Below, piece after piece: positions 1-5,282 of a stretch of DNA of 5,285 nucleotides. The position numbers and the translations under genes are program-made. Each line of letters begins with the position of its first letter. The stretch's first letter is position 1. The stretch lies in the NCBI GenBank assembly GCA_003520105.1, contig DOVL01000010.1, positions 1 through 5,285 on the forward strand, given 5' to 3'. The notes under the pieces were generated by a model that was not told the DNA's origin, made no database searches, and saw only the letters and a list, made by a program, of their open reading frames with translations. This stretch comes from Lachnospiraceae bacterium (lineage in GTDB: Bacteria > Bacillota > Clostridia > Lachnospirales > Lachnospiraceae).

Positions 1-446
1 TTCTCCCATCTTACAACCGAGCACCACTGATTATAAACCTTTGGAAGGTCTCTGTAGGACTCTATATCCTTAGCGTAGAAATCACAAAAAAGTGTCTCTG
101 AAGTAGGTCTGACGCAAAGTCTCTCCTGAAGTGGTGAAAGTCCGCCGTGAGTTACCCATGCAACCTCAGGTGCAAAGCCCTCAACATGATCCTTCTCCTT
201 CTCGAGGAGGCTCTCAGGGATGAACATAGGCATATATACATTTTCAACGCCTGTCTCCTTGAATTTTGCATCAAGCTGCTTCTGGATAAGCTCCCAGATA
301 GCATAGCCTGCAGGCTTGATAGCCATACAGCCCTTTACACTTGTATAACCAATGAGTTCGGATTTGATAACCACGTCAGTATACCACTGCGCAAAATCCT
401 CCTCCATGGATGTTATCGCTTCAACTTTTTTCTTATCGTCTGCCAT
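1..446 (-). CDS. proS: Prolyl-tRNA synthetase, N-terminal 148 codons (partial)
   Basis: This gene charges tRNA-Pro with proline in the cytoplasm (class II aminoacyl-tRNA synthetase). It runs off the left edge, so only the N-terminus is present; full-length members of this short type are usually about 480 residues. Reading the minus strand from ATG at 446 gives [20 protein letters not shown], then a motif-1 region containing [20 protein letters not shown] (71-90), then VTHGG (98-102), RPTSET (113-118) and the motif-2 arginine-x-glutamate in VVRWE (R146, E148). This order matches the eukaryote/archaea-like ProRS group, which lacks the large editing insertion between motifs 2 and 3; the absence of that insertion cannot be checked here. 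The start is supported by AGAGGA (454-459), 7 nt upstream. The upstream gene rluA-like lies on the same strand 210 bp away, so separate transcription is possible. Family assignment is firm. Confidence 0.93.
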   Translation of the reverse strand, partial: MADDKKKVEAITSMEEDFAQWYTDVVIKSELIGYTSVKGCMAIKPAGYAIWELIQKQLDAKFKETGVENVYMPMFIPESLLEKEKDHVEGFAPEVAWVTHGGLSPLQERLCVRPTSETLFCDFYAKDIESYRDLPKVYNQWCSVVRWE

Positions 447-618
447 TTTTCTATCCTCTTTCTACCACATTAATTCGTTATCTGATTGCAGTTTTCACCG
501 ATTTATATCAAGTTTGTTTTTGCACATCGCCTATATAGTATCATAAACGCGCCAGTTTTTCCATGATGATTATCATATCCCGCAAATATTCATGACACAC
601 CGAGTCTGCCGCTTTACC
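447..618 (-). other. proS upstream region, probable promoter area
   Basis: This is the main part of the 210-bp gap upstream of proS. It is AT-rich near the gene and carries the proS ribosome-binding site. On the minus strand a weak promoter-like pair (TGGAAA, 17 nt, TACTAT) can be placed with the -10 near 535-540, each hexamer matching consensus at four of six positions. An ATGAT-T-ATCAT palindrome lies at 566-576, upstream of that pair. I see no T-box specifier or GGGTGG antiterminator sequence, so tRNA-sensing control of proS is not supported. No coding potential was recognised. Confidence 0.3.
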
Positions 619-648
619 GCGATCAGCTTATTCATCAGGCTGATACGC
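619..648 (-). terminator. Hairpin after the pseudouridine synthase, weak terminator candidate
   Basis: On the plus strand GCGATCAGC (619-627) pairs with GCTGAT-A-CGC (639-648), giving nine base pairs with one bulged base and an 11-base loop. It begins about 8 nt past the stop codon of the pseudouridine synthase on the minus strand, the usual place for a 3' end. There is no run of T after it in the direction of transcription, so it is not a canonical intrinsic terminator. It could instead be an RNA-stabilising stem or a leaky terminator before proS. Confidence 0.35.
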
Positions 649-656
649 CCTTTGCT

Positions 657-1436
657 TTACTCCTCATCCAGCTCTATAGCTTCAAAAGCTGCCCCCTCGG
701 GTTCAGCCTTCAGGATGATACGCTCGCCTGTTACCGGATGATCAAACTCCATTCGTGAAAAATACAGTCCGATCTCACCGCTGTTCTTACTGCCTGTTCC
801 GGAACCGCCGTTTCTTCCACCTCGTCCATATTTGCCTGCCGACGAACCTCGTCCACCTTTTGATGAACCGCCGCCAAACTGCGGATTGTAACGTCTGTCG
901 CCCCAGACCGGCGCCCCGTGAGCCGCCATCTGGCATCTGATCTGATGATGCCTTCCGGTTTCAAGTTCAATAAGTACATAACTTAAAGGGCCGATGTCGG
1001 TCTCAAATTCATCAAGTATTTCATAATAGAGCCTTGCTTCCTTCGCGCCTTTAGTGCCCTTCGGAACAACCTTCGTAGTTCCTGTTTTGGTATCAGTCAG
1101 AAGGTAATCTGTAAAGCCCTCCTCGTCCTCGGGGAGGAAGCCTGTCAGAACAGCCTGGTAATATTTTTCTATCTGACCATCCTGCTGCATATCGGAAAGC
1201 CTGGCTGCAGTCTCTCTGTCCTTTGCGAAAAGGAGTATTCCGCCGACCGGCTTATCCAGTCTGTGAATAACCGCAACATACGGCTCCTCATCAGATTCAG
1301 AATTATCAAAGAGATAGTTCTGAACCTGACTCACCATGTCAACATCATTTGATTTATCTCCCTGTGACGGCACCCCGCAGGGCTTTACACAGGCAATTAT
1401 ATATTTGTCTTCGTATATTACTTCTAATTTCTTCAT
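657..1436 (-). CDS. RluA-family RNA pseudouridine synthase with Gly/Ser/Arg-rich insert
   Basis: The predicted enzyme isomerises specific uridines to pseudouridine in rRNA or tRNA. It has 259 residues. The catalytic motif is VIHRLDKPVGG (56-66), with Asp61 as the nucleophile, followed by ILLFAKD. The later motif LETGRHHQIRCQMAAHG (158-174) and WGDRRY (178-183) are typical of the family. There is no N-terminal S4 domain: the protein opens directly into the catalytic fold. Residues 188-220 are a low-complexity tract with 15 glycines, 7 serines, 3 arginines, 3 lysines and no acidic residue, after which the conserved ending resumes (LYFSRMEFDHPVTGERI). The ribosome-binding site before ATG 1436 is weak (AGGT about 7 nt away). 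The gene follows the lipoprotein gene by 47 nt, so an operon is likely. The target nucleotide cannot be told, so no symbol is given. Confidence 0.9.
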   Translation of the reverse strand: MKKLEVIYEDKYIIACVKPCGVPSQGDKSNDVDMVSQVQNYLFDNSESDEEPYVAVIHRLDKPVGGILLFAKDRETAARLSDMQQDGQIEKYYQAVLTGFLPEDEEGFTDYLLTDTKTGTTKVVPKGTKGAKEARLYYEILDEFETDIGPLSYVLIELETGRHHQIRCQMAAHGAPVWGDRRYNPQFGGGSSKGGRGSSAGKYGRGGRNGGSGTGSKNSGEIGLYFSRMEFDHPVTGERIILKAEPEGAAFEAIELDEE

Positions 1437-1483
1437 ACCTGTTACCTGAACCTTCTACATGAAGTCCACTCGCTTACGATCAT

Positions 1484-3412
1484 TTATCTGTTCTCTGCGA
1501 TGTATTTATCAACCTGTCTCTCAAGGATGTCGAACTGGCACTCACCTGTTTCAAGGATGACTCTGTGGAACTCAACCACGTCAAACTTATCACCAAGAGC
1601 CTGCTCTGCCTTGTCGCGGAGACCCTTCATCTCATAATAACCCAGAACGTAGCTCTGGTAAACTCCCGGATCACCTGCAACCGTATCAATAATCTGCTGA
1701 GCTGCAGATCCGTTCATTCCATTGTCCTTAAGCCACTGACCTGCCTCGGCAGCTGTCCATCCATTGTAGTTTACTTCTATATCAAAGATGCCCATGATAA
1801 GCATGTTTATCTCGGAATTAACAGCCATAAGCTTAGCTACAGTTTCATCGCAATCGGTATTAGGGAAATCCCATGCACTGTATGAGTCGTATTCAACATA
1901 TTTTGCCCATCCCTCTGCATAACCCAGGAAAGTACAGATTGCTCTGAGATTGCTCGGATTGGTGGTCCTATAATAATTATACTGGTACATATGTCCCGGG
2001 AAGCCCTCGTGCGCGAGTGTTGCCCAGAGATCTTCCATATGGCCGCCGTTAACCTTGATGATATTGTTTGTCGGATCATCAAGAGTCGGTGATCTGTAAT
2101 ATGCAAGTGTGTGATCCATGATAGTCTCAAGCGGCTTGTCGAGGAAGCTGACATTATAAGGAATCTTGTCAATTGCAGGGTATTTGGCCGTATCGACCAC
2201 CATAAGCTTGTCAATAACTTCCTGTGCGGTCATCTCGGTATCTGCCTCTTTAAGCAGATTTCCCTCATTATTGACGTAGTACATATATCCTTCAGGATCC
2301 TTCATATAGATGTCCGAAATCTCTGACATGAATTCATTATATCTATTGTAGAGAACCTCAAGCGCCTCCTCAGGAGTCTTGGCAGATCCTGTTTTACTCT
2401 TCATTATCTGCGCATAGCATTCCTTGCCGCCATCGAAGGCTGCCAGTCCGGTTGTATTATTTCCCTTACCCTTATACTGTACGATCGTTGTTCCTATCTT
2501 GGTGAATTCAGGAAGGATCTTGTTCAGGATGATATCTTTGTTTCTGGCTTTATACTCAGTCTTCTCTGCATCCGTAAGGAATGTAAGAGCATCAATATGA
2601 GCATCAAAAACCTCTATTAAAAAATGATTCTCACCCGGTTCTGCAAAAGTATTACACTGATCGACAACATTATCGATACTCGCATCACTCATGCCATATC
2701 CTCTGGCAACACGTTCTGCCTCAAACTCAAGAAGCCCATCATAGTATCTCGGTGTATCTTCAAGCAGAGCAAGATAATCATCAACATCCTGCTTTTCATA
2801 GAAATCCCAGTCAGTGAAATAGTTTGCAAAATTGGCCTGAACACCGGTCATAGGAGCGAAATCGCTGGTCATGAACATATATTTATTTGCGTCTATGTTA
2901 TCTTCCATGTCTTCCATGTAGATATCGTAGGAAATTCTGTTCTTCTCACTCAGACCATTTCTGTCAATAGCCTTGAGTTTATCCAGCCATTCCTGGCCTT
3001 CCTTCTTATTCTTCTCAATTGTTTCGTCACTCCAGTCAGTATCTCCCCAGGAAGCTTCCGGTCTATCGATACCGAATTTGGAACCATCTTTAATACTATA
3101 ATGATAGCCAAGATAGCTTTTTGTGATAACGTATTTGAAATATTCGTCTTCAAACTCCTTGAAGGCCTTCTCAGCTTCAGGATCAACATCACCGACCTGC
3201 TCGGTTGTGAGCTCGGTTGTAGGACCGGTTGTAGCCGTACCGGTTCCGCCCTCTTCGGTGGTCTTGTCATCATCTCTTTCAATTGTAGCAGTAAACGGGT
3301 TATTTGTATTTCTTCCTCTTATATCTACTTTCTCTTCTTTTCCGCAGCTTGCCATAGTGATCATCATGGCAGCAGAAATTATAAGAGCTGTAATCTTTCT
3401 AAGTTTCCTCAT
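1484..3412 (-). CDS. DUF885-family lipoprotein, predicted zinc metallopeptidase
   Basis: This is a 642-residue exported protein. The N-terminus (MRKLRKITALIISAAMM) is a basic, hydrophobic signal peptide ending in a lipobox-like TMASC, so Cys23 should be lipidated and the protein held on the outer face of the membrane. Residues about 40-80 form a Thr/Glu/Gly-rich linker without conserved structure. The rest matches the DUF885 family: the signature is AHEGFPGHMYQ, with H468, E469 and H474 as likely zinc ligands and catalytic residue, E500 in GYAEGW as a candidate third ligand, and the family-like ending YEMKGLRDKAEQALGDKFD and FHRVIL. By analogy with gluzincin peptidases it probably cleaves peptides outside the cell; the substrate is unknown. 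AAGGAGGAG (3418-3426), with a 7-nt spacer, fixes the start. A 26-codon ORF ends 20 nt upstream, and the pseudouridine synthase gene follows by 47 nt. Confidence 0.88.
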   Translation of the reverse strand: MRKLRKITALIISAAMMITMASCGKEEKVDIRGRNTNNPFTATIERDDDKTTEEGGTGTATTGPTTELTTEQVGDVDPEAEKAFKEFEDEYFKYVITKSYLGYHYSIKDGSKFGIDRPEASWGDTDWSDETIEKNKKEGQEWLDKLKAIDRNGLSEKNRISYDIYMEDMEDNIDANKYMFMTSDFAPMTGVQANFANYFTDWDFYEKQDVDDYLALLEDTPRYYDGLLEFEAERVARGYGMSDASIDNVVDQCNTFAEPGENHFLIEVFDAHIDALTFLTDAEKTEYKARNKDIILNKILPEFTKIGTTIVQYKGKGNNTTGLAAFDGGKECYAQIMKSKTGSAKTPEEALEVLYNRYNEFMSEISDIYMKDPEGYMYYVNNEGNLLKEADTEMTAQEVIDKLMVVDTAKYPAIDKIPYNVSFLDKPLETIMDHTLAYYRSPTLDDPTNNIIKVNGGHMEDLWATLAHEGFPGHMYQYNYYRTTNPSNLRAICTFLGYAEGWAKYVEYDSYSAWDFPNTDCDETVAKLMAVNSEINMLIMGIFDIEVNYNGWTAAEAGQWLKDNGMNGSAAQQIIDTVAGDPGVYQSYVLGYYEMKGLRDKAEQALGDKFDVVEFHRVILETGECQFDILERQVDKYIAENR

Positions 3413-3432
3413 GGAATCTCCTCCTTATATAC

Positions 3433-3513
3433 TTAAGCCGACAGCATCCATAGTGCAAAATAAATCAAAAAATTGTGAAACCATTCATGAAATCTAGGCT
3501 GTTGTGTATTCAT
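3433..3513 (-). CDS. 26-residue small ORF (possible membrane peptide or gene remnant) ahead of the lipoprotein gene
   Basis: This short frame starts at ATG 3513 and stops at TAA 3433-3435. Its ribosome-binding site is as strong as any in the window: AAAGGAGG (3522-3529), 8 nt before the ATG. The peptide begins MNTQQPRFHEWFHNF and continues LIYFALWMLSA, a polar, His/Trp-containing start followed by a hydrophobic stretch of about 12-15 residues that could sit in the membrane. The stop lies 20 nt before the lipoprotein start and a promoter lies about 110 nt upstream, so it would be the first cistron of the transcript. From memory, the start resembles that of longer small membrane proteins in Lachnospiraceae, so it may be a truncated remnant that kept its translation signal; this is not verified. 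Other readings are a leader peptide coupling translation to the lipoprotein, or a real microprotein. No function is assigned. Confidence 0.55.
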   Translation of the reverse strand: MNTQQPRFHEWFHNFLIYFALWMLSA

Positions 3514-3622
3514 ATATTAATCCTCCTTTAAGCATTTTCAGGTAAAGCATATAAGTTGAATCAACCGCAAAACCTCAGCTGTTTCAGCAGGAGTAAACCC
3601 AACAGAAAACACCACTCTGTAC

Positions 3623-3650
3623 AATATAGCACATAATTTTGAGATTTCAA
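3623..3650 (-). promoter_or_regulatory. Sigma-A-type promoter for the small ORF, lipoprotein and pseudouridine synthase genes
   Basis: On the minus strand TTGAAA (3645-3650) is followed after 16 nt by TATATT (3623-3628), which is preceded by TG-C, an extended -10 element. Each hexamer matches the vegetative consensus at five of six positions. Transcription would start near 3615-3617 and give a leader of about 100 nt before the 26-codon ORF. No riboswitch was recognised in that leader; it holds only a short GCTG-AAA-CAGC stem and a 25-codon open stretch without a ribosome-binding site. Confidence 0.6.
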
Positions 3651-3680
3651 ATTTATTTATGATTATTGTGGTGACGAATA

Positions 3681-3706
3681 ATGTTTTCGTCATGCATGGC
3701 TTATTA
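3681..3706 (+). repeat. Direct repeat module, copy 1 (26 nt)
   Basis: The module starts ATGTTTTCGTCATGCAT and ends in a GCTT-x-TTA element. It matches 3815-3840 at 24 of 26 positions. The differences are G3698 versus A3832 and A3703 versus G3837. It overlaps the right arm of the first hairpin and the left arm of the second hairpin of the array. Confidence 0.85.
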
Positions 3707-3717
3707 CAAGCTATGTG

Positions 3718-3743
3718 TTATTGATGCGTGAACGCATCAATAA
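3718..3743 (+). repeat. Perfect 11-bp hairpin with TGAA loop
   Basis: TTATTGATGCG (3718-3728) and CGCATCAATAA (3733-3743) are exact reverse complements separated by TGAA. It is the longest uninterrupted stem in the array. The same TGAA loop closes the compound hairpin at 3772-3819. Confidence 0.9.
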
Positions 3744-3744
3744 C

Positions 3745-3761
3745 CAGCGCCATAGGCGCTG
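3745..3761 (+). repeat. Perfect 7-bp hairpin with ATA loop
   Basis: CAGCGCC (3745-3751) and GGCGCTG (3755-3761) are exact reverse complements around ATA. It sits one base after the preceding hairpin, and its stem is GC-rich. Confidence 0.9.
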
Positions 3762-3771
3762 TATATTCCTC

Positions 3772-3819
3772 AACATCGATAAACATGGGTATGTGAACAT
3801 CCCCCTGTTCCTCGATGTT
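3772..3819 (+). repeat. 48-nt compound hairpin
   Basis: The outer arms AACATCGA (3772-3779) and TCGATGTT (3812-3819) pair perfectly. Inside, AACA pairs with TGTT (3782-3785/3806-3809), GGG with CCC (3787-3789/3801-3803) and ATG with CAT (3791-3793/3798-3800), closing on a TGAA loop (3794-3797). That is 18 pairs with small internal loops. An alternative fold has two short inner hairpins, ACAT/ATGT and GAACA/TGTTC, within the same outer stem. Confidence 0.75.
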
Positions 3820-3840
3820 TTCGTCATGCATAGCTTGTTA
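3815..3840 (+). repeat. Direct repeat module, copy 2 (26 nt)
   Basis: This is the second copy of the module at 3681-3706, with 24 of 26 positions the same. It begins inside the right arm of the compound hairpin and ends in the loop of the next one. After the module, copy 1 continues CAAGCTATG whereas copy 2 continues TCTATG, so the right arm of the hairpin is shortened in copy 2. Confidence 0.85.
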
Positions 3841-3847
3841 TCTATGC
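3828..3847 (+). repeat. 6-bp hairpin with 8-nt loop
   Basis: GCATAG (3828-3833) pairs with CTATGC (3842-3847). It is the counterpart of the copy-1 hairpin 3695-3715, in which CATGGCTT pairs with AAGCTATG with one G-T pair. The copy-2 base A3832 restores a Watson-Crick pair with T3843. Confidence 0.75.
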
Positions 3848-3854
3848 TTTGCAC

Positions 3855-3877
3855 CAACATCATGTTCCATGATGTTG
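3855..3877 (+). repeat. Perfect 10-bp hairpin with TTC loop
   Basis: CAACATCATG (3855-3864) and CATGATGTTG (3868-3877) are exact reverse complements around TTC. The same three-base loop recurs in the hairpins at 3899-3915 and 3939-3955. Confidence 0.9.
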
Positions 3878-3879
3878 CC

Positions 3880-3896
3880 CGGCTGCTATGCAGCCG
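3880..3896 (+). repeat. Perfect 7-bp hairpin with TAT loop
   Basis: CGGCTGC (3880-3886) and GCAGCCG (3890-3896) are exact reverse complements around TAT. It lies 2 nt from each neighbouring hairpin. Confidence 0.9.
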
Positions 3897-3898
3897 CG

Positions 3899-3915
3899 GT
3901 CGTGTTTCACACGAC
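3899..3915 (+). repeat. Perfect 7-bp hairpin with TTC loop
   Basis: GTCGTGT (3899-3905) and ACACGAC (3909-3915) are exact reverse complements around TTC. Confidence 0.9.
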
Positions 3916-3955
3916 GTGTCCTCACTTCGTTCGGACTCACGGTCCTTCGGACCGT
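3915..3955 (+). repeat. Two overlapping terminal stems of the array
   Basis: ACGGTCC (3939-3945) pairs perfectly with GGACCGT (3949-3955) around TTC. An alternative, partly exclusive stem joins CGTG-TCC (3915-3921) to GGA-CT-CACG (3933-3941) with two bulged bases and an 11-nt loop. The two share bases 3939-3941, so only one can form fully at a time. Sequence after the last stem is T-rich but has no uninterrupted T run, so it is a poor intrinsic terminator. Confidence 0.65.
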
Positions 3956-4111
3956 TACTTATTTGTTGCGGTTTTGTTATTACTTATACTTTATTATATA
4001 TTTATTATACGAATATCATGCCAAACTTTATGGTGAAGAAAGAAAAATAACATTTCAAATATTTAAAATTGGGCTTTAGAATAACAAAAAATTTGTCAAT
4101 AATAACAATCA
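3956..4111. other. AT-rich spacer between hairpin array and cyclase promoter
   Basis: No credible gene was seen here; the open frames that cross it have no ribosome-binding site and are continuations of chance frames through the hairpin array. A 9-nt direct repeat, TTTATTATA, occurs at 3990-3998 and 4001-4009, one helical turn apart. A plus-strand promoter-like pair, TTGTTA (3974-3979) with a 17-nt spacer to TATATT (3997-4002), is possible, but in such AT-rich sequence it is weak evidence. Confidence 0.4.
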
Positions 4112-4140
4112 TTGAATATGGTCATGATATGTGGTAAAGT
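4112..4140 (+). promoter_or_regulatory. Promoter of the diguanylate cyclase gene
   Basis: TTGAAT (4112-4117) is followed after 17 nt by TAAAGT (4135-4140), preceded by TG-G, an extended -10. The start of transcription would fall near 4147, about 38 nt before the ATG at 4185. This places the GTG at 4131 inside the promoter. An overlapping alternative is TTGTCA (4093-4098) with TATGGT (4117-4122) at 18-nt spacing. Confidence 0.5.
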
Positions 4141-4184
4141 TAGAAAACAAAGTGAAATTGATTTCATATTATTTTGGGGGATGC

Positions 4185-5282
4185 ATGAGAAAACTCTACA
4201 GCAGTATAGAAAACATCGATTTAAACGATTCTAAGTATGTCGGTTTTTTCTTTAATTTTGTAAATTCATCTATTCTTCTTCTCCATGTAATGTTTATGGT
4301 GTTTGGTTTTTTATCAGGTGCAAATGCCATGGGGTATTTCAATATCGGAAGCATTGCTCTTTATTTGTTTGGCTTTTATCTTATAAAAATAGAAGCATAT
4401 ACATCACACCTCATTTTTGCTGAGATTGAGATGATCGCTCATGCTTTTATGGTGTCCCGTATTTTCCCGGAAACATACGGATTCTGCCTGTATCTATATA
4501 CACTTGTACCATTTGCTTTCTTCAGCTTTTATTTTTCAAGATCAAAGCATATTGTTACATATAGCGTAATCGCGTCTGTGATTTCTGCAATTGCATATAA
4601 TTATTGCTATTATTATGCATCACCAAAAAAGGCGCTCTATCCTGATATAATCAGTGAAAGCACAAAGAATTTTCTACATACTTTCAACGCATCAATGCTT
4701 TTTCTGATATTTACAATTTTCTGCGTTGTTTTCATAACCATACTTTATAATTTTATCGGAGAGATAAAGAATGAAAATGTAACGCTGAATGATGAAGCAA
4801 GCCATGACCCTCTGACCGGGCTTAACAACAGAAGGCTGCTTGATATAGAAATGGATAAGAAACTCCATCTTTTTGCTACGAACAATATACACTTCTCGAT
4901 ACTGATGTGTGATATTGACGATTTTAAGAAAGTAAATGACACCTACGGACATGATGAAGGTGACAAAGTACTTATAGATGTTTCAAACATCATAAAAGAC
5001 TGTACCCGACCGGGTGACTTTCTCTGCAGATGGGGCGGCGAAGAATTTCTTATCATCCTTATGAACGCTTCCATCAAAGAAGCATCACAGGTGGCTTACA
5101 GAATAAAAGGGGCAGTTGAATTACATAAGTTTCATCTTGAGAATACAGATATTAACTGTACTATTACAATTGGCGTTGCTTCTTCAGAACATGGACTTGA
5201 CAAAGAATCGATGTATGAACTTGCAGACGCCCGCTTGTACAAGGGTAAGCAAACAGGCAAAAATAAAGTCGTATCTGAATAG
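4185..5282 (+). CDS. Membrane-bound diguanylate cyclase (GGDEF domain, six predicted TM helices)
   Basis: The enzyme should join two GTP into the second messenger c-di-GMP at the inner face of the membrane. From ATG 4185 it has 365 residues. Six hydrophobic segments lie at roughly 18-42, 48-68, 74-94, 98-118, 122-144 and 166-192, forming a sensor of no family I can name. The GGDEF domain follows at about 203-362: DPLTGLNNRR (208-217), CDIDDFKKVNDTYGHDEGD with the metal-binding Asp243, and GGEEF (284-288). RPGD (275-278) lies five residues before GGEEF, the canonical product-inhibition I-site. All key residues are present, so it is probably active and feedback-inhibited. I preferred ATG 4185 to the upstream GTG 4131 because GGGGG (4176-4180) lies just before it and a promoter overlaps 4131. 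No EAL, HD-GYP or PilZ gene is in the window, and the stimulus is unknown. The gene is complete, ending TAG at 5282. Confidence 0.93.
   Translation: MRKLYSSIENIDLNDSKYVGFFFNFVNSSILLLHVMFMVFGFLSGANAMGYFNIGSIALYLFGFYLIKIEAYTSHLIFAEIEMIAHAFMVSRIFPETYGFCLYLYTLVPFAFFSFYFSRSKHIVTYSVIASVISAIAYNYCYYYASPKKALYPDIISESTKNFLHTFNASMLFLIFTIFCVVFITILYNFIGEIKNENVTLNDEASHDPLTGLNNRRLLDIEMDKKLHLFATNNIHFSILMCDIDDFKKVNDTYGHDEGDKVLIDVSNIIKDCTRPGDFLCRWGGEEFLIILMNASIKEASQVAYRIKGAVELHKFHLENTDINCTITIGVASSEHGLDKESMYELADARLYKGKQTGKNKVVSE

Larger units (their letters stand above)
3672..3955. repeat. Array of about ten consecutive non-identical hairpins
   Basis: This 284-nt non-coding block between the divergent genes is almost wholly made of inverted repeats placed end to end, often with 1-10 nt between them. 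Stem positions are 3672-3678/3686-3692, 3695-3702/3708-3715, 3718-3728/3733-3743, 3745-3751/3755-3761, a compound hairpin 3772-3819, 3828-3833/3842-3847, 3855-3864/3868-3877, 3880-3886/3890-3896, 3899-3905/3909-3915, an imperfect stem 3915-3941, and 3939-3945/3949-3955. The stems differ in sequence, so this is not a simple tandem repeat. The one G-T pair (3698:3712) favours a plus-strand RNA if it is transcribed. The block is more GC-rich than its AT-rich flanks. It could be a structured RNA, a REP/BIME-like mosaic element, or a DNA cruciform region; I do not recognise a named family. Confidence 0.8.

Noticed and set aside
147..546. Plus-strand open frames at 147-473 and 352-546
   Set aside because: They are antisense to the prolyl-tRNA synthetase and its upstream region and show no family features.
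447..656. T-box leader controlling proS
   Set aside because: There is no T-box consensus sequence and no terminator/antiterminator pair.
1837..2214. Minus-strand frame of 125 codons inside the lipoprotein gene, and a similar one at 2950-3282
   Set aside because: They are out-of-frame shadows of the real coding sequence with atypical composition.
2624..3497. Long plus-strand frames at 2624-3436 and 3123-3497
   Set aside because: Both are antisense to the DUF885 lipoprotein, which has a signal peptide, conserved motifs and a strong ribosome-binding site on the other strand.
3672..3955. CRISPR array
   Set aside because: There are no regularly spaced identical repeats; the hairpin stems all differ and only one 26-nt module occurs twice.
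3672..3955. Retron, group II intron or insertion sequence
   Set aside because: No reverse transcriptase or transposase is encoded in the window, and no terminal inverted repeats or target duplications flanking the block were seen.
3715..4079. Three overlapping plus-strand open frames (3715-4050, 3815-4036, 3888-4079) across the hairpin array
   Set aside because: They lie in different frames over the same palindromes, have no ribosome-binding site, and read Cys/His/Tyr-rich sequence without domains. The GC-rich hairpins simply contain few stop codons.
3956..4184. c-di-GMP riboswitch upstream of the diguanylate cyclase
   Set aside because: I looked for the conserved GEMM core and found no matching sequence; the predicted leader of about 38 nt is also too short.
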